From Ischnura elegans (lineage: Eukaryota > Arthropoda > Insecta > Odonata > Coenagrionidae), in the NCBI RefSeq assembly GCF_921293095.1, contig NC_060257.1, positions 60,672,968-60,736,967 of the forward strand: 64,000 nt of DNA, in the 5' to 3' direction. Shown here one piece after another: positions 12,989 through 23,396 of the stretch (position 1 is its first letter; the number at the start of each line of letters is the position of its first letter). The notes below the pieces were generated by a model. It worked only from the letters and a program-made list of their open reading frames with translations. It searched no databases and was not told the origin of the DNA. The position numbers were made by a program, and so were the translations under genes.

Positions 12989-13541
12989 CATTGGCGCAGC
13001 TAGGAATTTCGTTCGTGGGGGTCCCACACTAGGGGTTGAAATTTTTTTTGAACAGGGTACTAAGTTGAGGGTTTTAACTAATTTTAGCACTTTTCAAATT
13101 TGAAAAAAACTTCATTTTACAAAGAAATTTTAATTCATGATATTTCAATACATATTTTGTTTTCTTTTAAGAAGCAAAGTAATTAGGCTCAAATATTTTG
13201 GGGGGGTCTGGACCCCCTACCTTCGCCAGGGGTGAAGCTAGGAATTAAGGCTAAGGGGGGTTTTGGACACAAATAATGCTCGGAGGTTTGGCAGATATGG
13301 AATACCCGCTAGGGTGAGCGGGAGGTGCATGGGCCCTCCCCCAGGAAAATTTTAAGATAAATGGTTCAAAATGGTGAGTTTTATGGCTTTCCGAGGGATA
13401 TTTTATTAATCTTTACACTATTCTGTAAGTAATATTAATCCAATTAAGTAAAATGACTAACTTTAAAAATTTCTCTGAGCTATTGGGTTTATCCCCCAAA
13501 ACCTCCCCCTTGCTGTACCACTGCCCCTAGCTATGCCACTG
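12989..13541. mobile_element. hAT-like MITE family B interrupted by family A
   Basis: The family B element starts CATTGGCGCAGC at 12989 and its right end GCTATGCCACTG is at 13530-13541. A complete family A copy (13227-13523, CAGGGG to CCACTG) sits just inside the right end. The outer flanks AGCTGCTA and AGCTTCTT match at 6 of 8 positions, which supports the outer element as one insertion. Confidence 0.75.
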
Positions 13542-13559
13542 AGCTTCTTCATTATTATT

Positions 13560-13745
13560 ATTAAGGTAGGTTTCAATGGAGTTTCCTACCCATTAAGGTA
13601 GGTTTCCGTGGAGTATTTAAAAAGTATTATTGCAGCCTCCCTTCCTTTATGGACTTACCTCTTCAATTAGTAGTAAGGCCTACTCCCTATCATTAAATCT
13701 AAGAATCCTATTCTCATTCATTCTCTCTCTTGTCAGCCATTTACC
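13560..13745 (-). repeat. LINE 3' tail fragment
   Basis: On the minus strand AATAGGATTCTTAGATTTAA and GAGTAGGCCTTACTA correspond to the LINE end at 63.7 kb, followed by ATACTCCACGGAAACCTACC. The tail segment is duplicated at 13563-13615. A shorter related piece is at 12700-12800, and a bare tail at 11325-11370. Confidence 0.55.
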
Positions 13746-14335
13746 AAACGTACTACAGCAAAATATTCCTGCCATCCATGCCTTCCGTCTCCTCCGCATC
13801 TCATCTAAAAGCTGTCCTTCCTCACCCACCTCCATCCCACCCAAACATAAAGCAGTACATAAAACTGATCAACCTTAACAAATATATCAATGATTTTTCT
13901 CATGCCCATGACCACTACGAAAAAATATGTATTTCTCAAAAGAGCCAAATTATTAAAATGGGAAATAAAATAATCAATATCAGTTTTTTATGACTGCAAC
14001 AACGCTTCAACAAGGATGAAAAAATGAAATATTCCTGAATGATTAAAAAGATGGATAAAACCCTATCACTCATCACTCTGGAAATGGTGTTGCTGATGGG
14101 AGAAATCCATGTTAGTTTGAAAACATATGTCACCTCTGACATCCAATATCCACATTTAAATCAAGATAAATAAGGATCATATTCTTCAATATAGTGTTTG
14201 GAGATAATATATTTAATGACCACAAAAGCATAAGAAACATATTTTCCAAGTTGCCTGCAAAATGACTTATATATAAGTTAGATACAAAAAAACCTTTCAA
14301 TTTCACAATCCAAAGTCTACAAATTTGCAGCAATT

Positions 14336-14401
14336 GGAGAGAGTATATATATGTGAGTTGTTTGGTGTTTCCCAAACAACTCACATATATATACTCTCTC
14401 C
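14336..14401. repeat. Perfect hairpin, 30-bp arms
   Basis: GGAGAGAGTATATATATGTG continues AGTTGTTTGG, then a six-base loop and the exact inverse. It could be a cruciform-forming insertion; no promoter or gene is adjacent. Confidence 0.85.
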
Positions 14402-15216
14402 TATGAATATGCTAAAAGAATGAGTTGAGAATAATTTACCATTTTTTTGGGGCAATTCATCTAATCTTGGACAACATCAGCAACTCCAAATGTGGTCCAA
14501 ACGCCATGCCTTGTTGTATGCGGTACCTTTAATCAAATAAAAATCATAAAATGAATAAAAGATACGCTCTAGTCAACTTCTTTAGCTTGAAACACTAGAA
14601 GAATTTGATATTTGTCCATGTTTTTACGATTTTTGTAAGGGAAAAATTTGGATGACATGGTACTCAAGAGAAAGCTACTTTCTACACGATAAGAACAATG
14701 AGTCAAGTGAATAATTGAGGAAAATTCTTCTTATAATACCATTCATGATAAGATGGGTTTTTTCATGCTCCAAAAAACTTGAACGAATCTTCCACTCAAA
14801 TCACCATTGAAATCCATTGCATTTTCTTCCGCTGCAACTAAAATGCCGTAAATGCTGAATTCAACTACATAACTACAGAGGTCTCCCTCACTTATGAGAC
14901 CACATGACCACATATGGCGAGATATCGCGTTTGAAATCGCGGGTTCGGCACTAGCGCCTCTACACTTCGAAAAATACACTACATCCCGCGATCGGCAGTT
15001 AAAATCTCGCCTCAACTGTTTTGTAGGATTTGTTTTCATCGGTGTTCGTGGATGTTCGATTCCGCAATAGATCTGTATGTATGACTAGATAGAAATATGT
15101 AATGTTATGAAATTACCACGACGAGTTTTCAATTTGAAATTAACTGTTCAAGTCAGGGAAGGACTCAACTTTCATTCAATACAACTCTAGGGTATTTACT
15201 CTTAACACGTGATATT
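14402..15216. other. 5' flank of mRpL54
   Basis: It must contain the mRpL54 promoter and 5' UTR, but no core element stands out. The open frame on the minus strand at 14743-15039 shows no known motif. Confidence 0.4.
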
Positions 15217-16168
15217 ATGACTTGTTTAGGAAGACAGTTTTTACCCAAATTTCTCTGGCAATCGTCGTGCATTTTTACACATGAAGCAACTTACTGTAAG
15301 AAAGCTGTTCCAGGTAAGAGTTATTAAATTTTTCCTTCGGGCAATGGTAGCAGCTCATTGGAGTTGGAAGTAAAAACAGTTGTCCTTTTGTTCCAGCCAT
15401 TGCATCCCTCGGTAAAAAGAAGAAACTAGCCAAATTAGGTCCTACTGTTGAAAAAGTAGTGCTACCAGTTGAAAGCGATCCAGAGAAATTGGTCAACTTT
15501 TTGTGTGGATCTAATATTTTCAAAGAAGGCGAGCCAGTCAAACTGAAACCGGATGAGGAATATCCAAGTTGGCTTTGGGATATTCGAACAAGTAAGTGGG
15601 AAATAATGAACCAAAACGCTTAACCTATCCACAATAAGTTACTGCGCTGTATTTAATACGGAACTTAACTATGTTAAGCGAAGCACGACCGAAGTATCAT
15701 TCCCTAGTGGAAGTGGCTGCATAAGGTGTGCCAATTGACCAAGTAGATCGATATACAGCCTGTTTAGCCGTCTCTGAAGGCGATTTAGAAAGAGCACACA
15801 AGCTTGTAGGCGGCTATTCAGTATGTGTACCCATCTGTGTCGGCACTTCCTCTTGGGATTGCTGAAGAGGTAAATCCTTGCTCTTCGTTGCTCATTTCGT
15901 AAAAACATGTCTTTCGTCCTCATTCTATTTATTAAACGAATCACCCTTACCTTGTTAGTATCTCTGAAGAAAAAAATGGCTCTTGTGTATCGTATTCTTT
16001 GTATATTATACCTGGGAATGTTGCTGACTAACGTTTGATTCTTTTCCAATTCTAGCCAAGCCACCTCCATTAGAAGAGCTGAATCCAGAAGAAAAATATT
16101 ACTGGAAAAGGGTTAGGAAAATGGGAATGGTGCGAAATAATGAGTTAAAGAAATTGAAAAAATTTTAA
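15217..16168 (+). CDS. mRpL54: Mitochondrial ribosomal protein L54, three exons
   Basis: This encodes a protein of the large subunit of the mitochondrial ribosome. Coding exons are 15217-15313, 15397-15591 and 16056-16168, 405 bp in total, giving 134 residues, close to the usual L54 length. Introns of 83 and 464 bp have GT/AG ends with polypyrimidine acceptors, and the phases (1, then 1) join cleanly. The N-terminus (MTCLGRQFLPKFLWQS) is basic and lacks acid, as expected for a mitochondrial presequence. The middle exon has the family signature GSNIFKEGEPVKLKPDEEYP followed by SWLWDIRT. The last exon has LEELNPEEKYYWKRVRKM and a lysine-rich tail ending KKLKKF. The start is the first in-frame ATG; a later ATG at 15281 is in another frame. 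Identification is from recognised family motifs, not a database search. No neighbouring gene overlaps it. Confidence 0.9.
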
Positions 16169-16246
16169 AAATATTTAATATCTCATTGTCTTTTAAGTAT
16201 GTTGTAGTATTTTGTAATTATATTTTATTCCAATATCAACTTTGTT

Positions 16247-16252
16247 AATAAA
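16247..16252 (+). promoter_or_regulatory. Polyadenylation signal of mRpL54
   Basis: An AATAAA hexamer lies 79 bases after the stop codon, in AT-rich sequence on the same strand, and is the first such signal downstream. The implied 3' UTR is about 100 bases. Confidence 0.6.
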
Positions 16253-16674
16253 TGGCTAATTGCTTCTAATGACTTCTCCTTTTATGGTCCATATAGGGTT
16301 AATATTACAATAATTTTAAACGCTTCCCTGGAGTATAAAATGATCAAATTTTTTAAGGTCTCCAACCGAGTAAGGCTCTTGATCTACAAAATTTTGATGA
16401 TTATGATTCATTTTATGTAGGCATCGCTCCAGGTTAAGGCATTGGCTGGCAATTTCAGCAGTTATTTAGGATGTTTACCTGCTAGAAGACCATCTGTTCA
16501 TAAATTTGGGTCTTTTAAATAACAAAGGTAATGACTTCTCTTCCATACTCATGTGAACGGAAGTAATTCTAAGTCACATGTCCTTAGGCTCAAATCAATG
16601 CTTCTGGACCAAATTCTTGAGGCACTACTGAGACTGCCTCACAATAAAGGACCACTTGTGTAGTCCCTTAGGAG

Positions 16675-16929
16675 CAGTGGCACAGCAAGGGGGGGATTCG
16701 GGGGATAAACCCCCCCCCCAGGGCTCAGAGAAATTTTTAAGTTTAATCCATTTAACTTAATGGATTAATGTTACTTATAGTAGTGTAAATATTAATAAAA
16801 TATCCCTCAGAAAGCTGTAAAACTCACCATTTATCTTAAAAATTTTCTGGGGAAGGGCCCCCCTTCCTAACACTTACCCTGGGGGGGTATTCCAAACCCT
16901 CCAAGTATTAGTTGTGCCTAAAATCCCCA
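16675..16929 (+). mobile_element. hAT-like MITE family A, 3'-truncated
   Basis: It starts CAGTGGCACAGC and follows the family A interior, but stops at AGTTGTGCCTAAAATCCCC, where a tRNA-like sequence begins. The missing end suggests truncation or replacement at that junction. Confidence 0.75.
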
Positions 16930-17125
16930 AGGTAGCCTAATGGGTAGAGCACTTGGCTGTTAATCAAGGGGTATGGGGTGAATAATTTCGAAACCTCATG
17001 TCAAGTATCATTGAAATGCGAGGCGGCCCAGAGAAAGGAACTGGACCCCCTAACCTGAATGTTGTAGTTCATGTGCCTGTGGTCTACAATGGTGTGATCT
17101 ATTATCATTATAAGTTAACAATCCT
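16930..17125 (+). repeat. tRNA-Asn-derived SINE
   Basis: GGTAGCCTAATGGGTAGAGC is an A box and D arm. CTTGG CTGTTAA TCAAG is a full anticodon arm with GTT (Asn). The T arm (TTTCGAAACCTC) is disrupted. The tail includes GGCGGCCCAGAGAAAGG and a short AT-rich end. It starts exactly where the family A copy is truncated. Confidence 0.6.
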
Positions 17126-17129
17126 AAGA

Positions 17130-17500
17130 TTAGTTTGATGCAGCTCTCCATTCTGCTCCTCTATCCACTAACCTTAACATATTCTTGTACATATTTCTTC
17201 TCTTTTCTTAACCTGTCCTATGAAACCCATTTGGAGTCTTCCCTTCCACCTGTCCTTCTAAGATTGTTTTCACTATGCCAATATGCCTCATCAAATGGCC
17301 AACTTAGCCATCAAGGTTTTCAAAAGACTTCTCTTTTCTCCCACTACCCTTAACGCTTCCTCGTTACTTACTAGGGTTGATCCATTTTATCTTCTTCATT
17401 CATTGTTAGCACCTCATTTCGAATGCTTCCACTCTTGACTTCTTTGCTGCTATCAATTTCCAAGAGCTTTAGCCTCACCTAACCAAACCAATCTTTGGGT
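17130..17500 (-). repeat. Possible non-LTR retrotransposon 3' region
   Basis: The segment AGATTAGTTTGATGCAGCTC and CCATTCTGCTCCTCTATCC resembles a common arthropod LINE 3' segment in reverse orientation. The rest is pyrimidine-rich and non-coding. Confidence 0.4.
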
Positions 17501-17620
17501 TGAATCACTGACTGTGAGTGAATGAGAGTTGTCTCTAGCAGTGGTAGGCCTGAAAAATGGCTACCCCATGTTTCTCCACTTACCCTCTAACCGCATTTAA
17601 CGGCAACCTCTTTCTCTGGT

Positions 17621-17979
17621 AGAAAGCCCCTGAGTGTGGTGCCAACTCTGAGCAGGGGCTAGAAGATGAACCTATGCAGGGTCACACCGTGGAGAATGAA
17701 GTACCCATGACCATTGCCAAGACCAGGAGCCCTATCCACAAAGGCAATCTCTCGGATAGTTTGTGGTTGGTTATGGAAAGACTTCAGAATGAGCCATCCA
17801 CTAAGGTCTATCTGAACTTTCCGTCATGGAAACTCGTCCAAGAGCGGCCAAAAGATGGAGGGTTTTGGAAAATGACTGTCTGTTTCTCAGAATCAGAAAG
17901 TGATGCGCCAGCTGATAAATTATGGAATATTTTTACCGCAAAAGTGGTGCTGCAGAAGCTGGTGGGAAGTCATAAGTAA
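17621..17979 (+). CDS. Unrecognised coding exon (probable 3' terminal exon)
   Basis: An open frame runs from a good acceptor (TTTCTCTGGTAG|AAAGCC) to TAA at 17977-17979. It contains SDSLWLVMERLQNEPSTKVY, SWKLVQERPKDGGFWKMTV and KLWNIFTAKVVLQKLVGSHK. The first ATG in frame is at 17674. Composition and codon use look coding, and there is no stop for about 119 codons. I do not recognise the family. No convincing upstream exons were found; the preceding kilobase holds repeats. It could be the last exon of a longer gene, or a processed copy. No poly(A) tail is evident. Confidence 0.5.
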
Positions 17980-18486
17980 TTTGCAATACTGGCATACTGT
18001 GTACTAAAAATTATGGGAAATGGATGATTATGTAGGGAGTTAGGAATTAAATAAATTTACAGGCGAAACCAGTATCGCATCAGCAATGCACTAAATTTAG
18101 CTTAGAGGATGGCATAAAAGCGCTTCCAAGTGATGGAAACGGAAAGTTCCATTCCAAAATCTTGGAAATGAGAAGATGCAGTTACTGGATAGAGTTCCAG
18201 GATAGGACAAGAGCGACGCTAGATGGGAAGCCTGGGGGGTCACCTCCAAGCATTAGTGCCAAACAAAATTACCACTATATCTAATGTAAATTGGATTTCT
18301 AAGCGTGAGGCTGAGTCCCCTGAGCCCCTCTCTGGATCCACCACTGACCATGAACCAACTGTGGGTCCCACTGCAGTATGAACCCTGGAAGAGCGATTCA
18401 TCACTGCAGCCAGGGGCAGATTCAGCATCAAATTTAAGGGGGGTCATGACGTGGGTCCGGGGAGTATGGAATATAGTGATGGGCAC

Positions 18487-18749
18487 CAGGGATGCCGACT
18501 TATAAAAAATATTGGGGGGGCCCAAACCGGAGATTTTGCCCCGGGAAATTTCATACGTAGTTAGTTTTAAGTTTTTTAAGGATTTTAGAAGAGTCACTAG
18601 ATGAACATTAGAACTCTGATAACTCCAATCTCGATATCTGGACACTCCGGGGAAAATCGACAAGCCTGACACATTTTTTCCTCACACCCATAACGATTTT
18701 TTGAGGGGGCTCGGGCCCCCTCTGGCCCCATGTAGTCTGATGGGCACTG
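18487..18749 (-). repeat. Dispersed repeat family E, copy 2
   Basis: It runs from CAGGGATGCCGACTTA to GATGGGCACTG and is about 90 percent alike in long blocks to 7239-7499 by eye. Preceding sequence (18417-18486) resembles, inverted, 41155-41215. Confidence 0.65.
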
Positions 18750-18819
18750 TGCGAGTGAGTCAGTTCAAATGTGCAACTCAGCAGATTGAGCTGTGAGACG
18801 AGAGAGTCTTATTTGGTGA

Positions 18820-19015
18820 GTTACGACTCCCTCCTCACACGACTCGCTCTGCACACACTGTGCGCTGCATTTCTGCAAGGCGAAATCAGACTTCCAGCAC
18901 TCACGACTCCTTCAGCGCATACTGTGCGTGTTGGGGTCGTGAGTGGTGGGATTCGAACTCCATGCGCACACGACCGCTCCCTCGCACAACGTGTTACCAT
19001 AAGCATCGGTCACAT
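18820..19015. repeat. Local repeat with GACTC/GAGTC units, copy 1
   Basis: Blocks ACGACTCC, GTGTGCGCATGG and AGTCAGAC-like sequences recur here and at 19360-19500. GAGTTCGAATCCCACC on the minus strand resembles a tRNA B box, so a degraded SINE origin is possible. Confidence 0.45.
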
Positions 19016-19049
19016 TTACAAAAGTATTATTAAAAGTTGCACGAATATG

Positions 19050-19350
19050 CTATATTACTTTTTTGTCATCTATAGCTAAGTCAGAAAGATCTTCTTTTTC
19101 ACTATCAAAATCATCGAGATATTGTTGAAATTTTTCCAATTCAAATCCTGTCATTTTAAGATCAAACTATAAATCTTCTAATTCTTGAATTTCCACCTTC
19201 AAAAGGTCATCATTCCACTTTGCCCAATTAGCTGATTGATTGGCAAGTAACCGTAAACCTTTGGTTTGTGGTTCATTTAAATTATCACTTAAAACAACTG
19301 TCATAATCTCCATACCAAGATTTCCTCTGCTTTAAGTCTTAAATGTTTTT
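19050..19350 (-). pseudogene. Bacterial-type ParB/adenine-methylase fragment
   Basis: The minus strand reads KHLRLKAEEIL, then (one base missing) GMEIMTVVLSDNLNEPQTKG, LRLLANQSANWAKWNDDLLK and VEIQELEDL, an in-frame TAG at 19169-19167, FDLKMTGFELEKFQQYLDDF and a terminal stop. This is the order and motif set of the ParB-like N-terminal domain in phage and bacterial DNA-modification proteins (R-L-x-A, V-x-L-S, A-x-N, W, D-x-x-L-L-x-x-E, F-D-L-x-x-T-G-F). The AT-rich codons would fit an intracellular symbiont. It carries one frameshift and one stop, so it is dead. It lies between two copies of a GAGTCGTGAG-rich repeat. Confidence 0.7.
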
Positions 19351-19359
19351 TGACCGCTC

Positions 19360-19500
19360 CCTCCGCGCTCAATGTGCACTGAAATTGGGCGAGGCGAAGT
19401 CAGACTCCCGGCGCTCGCGACTCCCTCCGCTTGCAATGTGCGCGTTGGAGTCGTGAGCGGTGGAAGTCAGACCCCATGCACACACGACTCCTTTCACATA
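19360..19500. repeat. Local repeat with GACTC/GAGTC units, copy 2
   Basis: It shares CGACTCCCTCCGC, GTCGTGAGCGGTGG and CCATGCACACACGACTCC with copy 1. The two copies bracket the ParB-like fragment. Confidence 0.5.
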
Positions 19501-19585
19501 CATTTTCCATGTGAGGCTCATCACACCTTTAGCATATTTAAATAAATAAAAGATCATAGCACTTTTCCACAAGAATTTTTAATGT

Positions 19586-19624
19586 GTACAATGCGTTTCG
19601 GCTCACTGAGCCATCATCTCGTAC
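19586..19624 (-). ncRNA. Degenerate hammerhead-like motif, left arm of foldback
   Basis: On the minus strand: GTAC, GAGATGA (CTGATGA expected), T, stem II GGCTC-AGT-GAGCC, GAAA, CGCA, T, T, GTAC. The outer GTAC strands pair. Two box positions are changed, so activity is unlikely. Confidence 0.5.
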
Positions 19625-19918
19625 AAGACACTTCAAAACATTTGAAAATCCCTTTTATACCCTTGAGAAAGGGAGGTTAGGGGAGGATTTGACATCTTTG
19701 AGGAAGGGGGTGGGAACGGGCGTACAGAGTAGAGACAGTGGGAAAAGATACAACTATGGGATGTGGGGAACCCACGTTGGAAGGACTATATAGTCATAAC
19801 TGTAAAATGGCGACACGCGGTGAAGAAGCATGGAAAAATGGGAGGGGTTCCTTTCTCAAGGGGAACGGTTCCTTTCTCAAGAGTATAAAAGGGATTTTCA
19901 AATGTTTTGAAGTGGCTT

Positions 19919-19957
19919 GTACCAGATGATGGCTCAGGGAGCCGAAACGCATTGTAC
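19919..19957 (+). ncRNA. Hammerhead-like motif, right arm of foldback
   Basis: GTAC, CAGATGA (one change from CTGATGA), T, GGCTC-AGG-GAGCC, GAAA, CGCA, T, T, GTAC. Stem I is GTAC with GTAC and stem II is five perfect pairs. Stem III would be ACGCGT before a CpG-type change. Confidence 0.55.
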
Positions 19958-20170
19958 GCATTAAATATTTTTGTGGAAAAGTGCTACAATCTTTTATTTA
20001 CTTAAATATGTCTAACTTCCACCAATTGCAGCCTGAATCTGTTGAACTTACACCTTTAGCAGGTCAAAGGGAGCACACCAAACTGTTTGCGGGTAGCCCG
20101 CTGCTCACCTTTTTACGCCGCTTGAAAGATTCTTCTAATTCATTTTCTGGGTATTACTCTATATAATCTC

Positions 20171-22690
20171 ATATGACCCTTATCGCAATTCTCTCTCCTG
20201 CATTTTCCATACATTGTGAAAGAAAAAGGGCTGGAGATGCTCATGTAAAAGTTTTCGTCAACAGCAAATTTATGAAAATAATACGAGACATAAATGAAAC
20301 TTCGTTCTAACTTAAACAACTGAGATTAATCGAGGAAATTAATTATGAATTGTTAACATGATCATGTAGTTTCTGAGAGAATATTTTGTTTCCGCAGAAT
20401 TTTTTAAATTGTCGTCATCTCTAAGCACAGGAGATGGAATACCTACATTCTCCTCTTCCCCTTTCTTCCACTCCCCTCTTACCCCCTCCCCTCAACCCAG
20501 AAACACTGTGCTGATTGTGAGTCGCACTGTGTGAGTGACTCTCTGCAGTGTGCTGTGAGCAGTGAGGCAGCTTCACAAAAGGAGTGTTTTATGCCATCAC
20601 TTATGGAATAGGGGAGAGAGGGGTGTTCTTCCACATAAAATTTTTATAATATCCATTTTTTACGCATTTTGGAGCCACAAATTTCATTTTTTTTCTATTG
20701 ATCAATTTCAGAAATTTAAGGATAAAAAACTACATATTAAACTAATTAAAATTAAAAATGTTCGATAATATTAGGGAGTGGGGGTCATGACCCCTGTGAT
20801 CCCACCCCCTTGGATATGTTACTGTCTGCGGCAAAAGTGTCAAAAATATTTCCATGGTAAAAGCACCCCCTCTCAAAGTGGAGGTATGTACTTTTTAGAA
20901 ACCACAGAGATTGGGTAGCCGTGAGGTAATCTCATGGACTTCCTCCTACCAAATTCACCTGCCATGCCCATGCCTGCATCATTTTGAGTGGTGGTCCTAC
21001 ACCCGGTCAATCCCCAGCTGGCAGATATCATAATTCTAAGTTCTCCTGGTTCCACATGTTCAAGATTAGCAATCCTCCTCTAAATATGGTGATAAATGTG
21101 ATATATAGAGTCACTAAACTATAACTAAAGCTAATTGCTATCACTAATGCTAAGATGCTTAAAAAATAGACAATATTTTTTATTTTGTTATCATTACATT
21201 CGTTTTGTTTTGTACATTACGGAGCCTCAATCATATGATTTCATATTAATAACTTTCATGTTAAGCAAAATTTTCAAAATGAAAAATCTTGAAATTAGAC
21301 GAAAAATCCACAGAGAAAAAAATCATTCGCCTTGACCAGGATTCCTCGCTCAATTTCAGTGGATTCCTCACACACTTTGTGCATTGCAGGGGACTCCCGT
21401 AAAAGTCTTCACCGTGGCTAGTCCCAATATACTAAAAACTTGAAATTAGATTTTTTTCCCAGAAGCACAGCTCTGGGTTAAAAAGGGTTAAAATATAGAG
21501 AATATTTTGTTCAGTGGGTAATTGTTGCATCTTGTTTTCAATCTCAAGTATGAGAAGATGGTTTTCCTGTCAGACCCTTTTGCCCCCCAGAAAAAAATAC
21601 TGAATCGGTCCCTGTTTGTAGGGACTCTTTTACTCCGTTGCTAGGCCCACAGAAGAAAGACGCAGATGCTACACAGCCATAATTTAATGGTATTGTTGAA
21701 TTGCAGGTAGCATACATCTACTTGCATAGCTACCTCTTTCTGTTGATACTATCCCAAAAAATACCGCCAATTGGATACTTGAGCAAAAACACTTTAGTGT
21801 TTAATAATAAATATCACTTAAAATTTCATTTTCGATCACACTGCCAAGTTTAAATGCCATTTGGCGGTGACGCTTGGGTTCCTTCCCTTTAAAGTTATTT
21901 TTTAGCAACAATAAGAGGTGTTTTTTGAACTCTTCCTTCATACCTTCTCATCTTCACACTTCTAAAGGGATTTTCCTCTCAGCTCCATAGTATAATCAGT
22001 GTCTTAGGGAGGCAGTGGGATGAACAACACATTGCATCTTCTTTGCCGGCTATCGATATTACTTGTACCCTCTAACTTCTTCCAAGAATACCAATGAGGC
22101 TGAAAAATAATTCCAGTTAATAAAGGTGCACAAAATTCTGAGGTTAGTGTCTTTGAAGAAGTCAAAATTTTAAAATAAGTCAAGGTCACTTTTTCATCAA
22201 ATATTTCAAAACAGGTATTTATTTTCATCGTACGAATAGTTCATATTTACATATTTTTAAAATGGTTCTAAAAATTGACCTAATTCCAATGAAGCCTTTG
22301 GCAAATAAATTTTTAAAAATCAAGCAACCTTTTTGTAAACCAAATAAAATTTTAACTCACGGCCACAGTATCAAATTTCGACATAACTTTTGCTTTCAAA
22401 GTTAAAGTTCCACAAGACATGTGCTGGCGTCATACGTATTTATAAAAAAAGAAATCCATGATTTCAACTCATGGGCTTCTTTCTCCTTTTCCAAGATTCC
22501 TTCACGATTGGAATTAAAGTTAACAAAATAATTACTCAATCATTTGGGCATATAATTTCTATTACAAAACAATTTAGATAAAACAGGCTTACAAGGCACA
22601 AAAACATTCATACAATCCTCATTCATTATCACATTTATGTACAATATTATTCAAAGTCGATAACAATATAGCCTCCAAAATTCTACACCA
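20171..22690. other. Intergenic stretch downstream of MCTP
   Basis: AT-rich with G/C-run ended repeat scraps near 20760-20830. No supported gene was found. Confidence 0.4.
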
Positions 22691-23312
22691 TTTATTACCT
22701 TTTTTGAATCAACTCATCATCAACAACTTAATAATCAACAATTTTTAAACACAGTAACACTGGTTTACAGGAATGATGTGCGAACAACTATATTTGAGTT
22801 TCTTGATGATGACCGTAAAATTTTTACCATTGCCATCACTGAGACAATTAATTAGTTGAGGTAAAAAGACCATCAATCAATGCAAGGGTTTAATACAATC
22901 CATTCAAAAGTCTTTTTTTCCAAGTCAATCCATAAATTAAAAACACAAGGATTCTTTCCGTCATGTTACATAATTAGATAAATTATTACTGATTGAAGAG
23001 TTTGTAAGAAGATTTTGGACAAGTTATGGAAACATCAGAGCTGAAAATTCCTATAATTAATTAATTGTCAACATTTTAAATTCATCATGGTAAATTTGGT
23101 GCTTGATTTGTGCAGAAATCCACTGCAGGATTCTTTTGTTATACAATAATGGGTAACACAAGGGATAGGTGTCAACTATCCACCCCAGGAAGTACAACTT
23201 AACGCAAAACATTCATAGACGTTTCACGTTGCCAATACTTTTTTGATTCTTCAATTACTTACGTAATTTCTTTTATGAACACACCTGTGAATCATGGCTT
23301 TTACGCCACATG
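22691..23312 (-). other. Probable MCTP 3' UTR
   Basis: AT-rich non-coding sequence follows the MCTP stop. The minus strand has AATAAA at 22696-22691, which could end the transcript after about 620 bases. Other AATAAA-like sites exist farther out, so the end is uncertain. Confidence 0.35.
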
Positions 23313-23396
23313 TTAACTTGCTTTATGTTTCTTTTTATGGTCCCTTCTGCATTCTCTTTCAGCAGTCGGATGAGGCCTTAGTTCTCGGAAGTCAAG
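23313..23396 (-). CDS. Mctp: MCTP exon 12: C-terminal tail and stop
   Basis: After the acceptor TTTCAAACAG|CTTGAC the frame reads [27 protein letters not shown] and TAA. It corresponds to the QY-ELKP... tail with terminal basic residues of other MCTPs. It is short and basic but has the right phase, strand and position. Confidence 0.82.
   Translation of the reverse strand, partial: LDFRELRPHPTAERECRRDHKKKHKAS

Larger units (their letters stand above)
19533..20010. mobile_element. Foldback element, 478 bp, with arms of about 135 bp
   Basis: CATATTTAAATAAATAAAAG at the left and its near inverse at the right begin two arms of about 135 bases that remain highly alike (ACAAGACACTTCAAAACATT, GAAAATCCCTTTTATACCC). 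Each arm carries a hammerhead-like motif. The 200-base centre is G-rich and non-coding. Confidence 0.8.

Noticed and set aside
15669-16070. Minus-strand frame of 133 codons.
   Set aside because: It lies in the second mRpL54 intron and runs into its last exon antisense; arginine-rich and without motifs.
20011-20166. Possible further bacterial-type coding piece next to the foldback element.
   Set aside because: No frame on either strand gives a recognisable continuation of the ParB-like protein.
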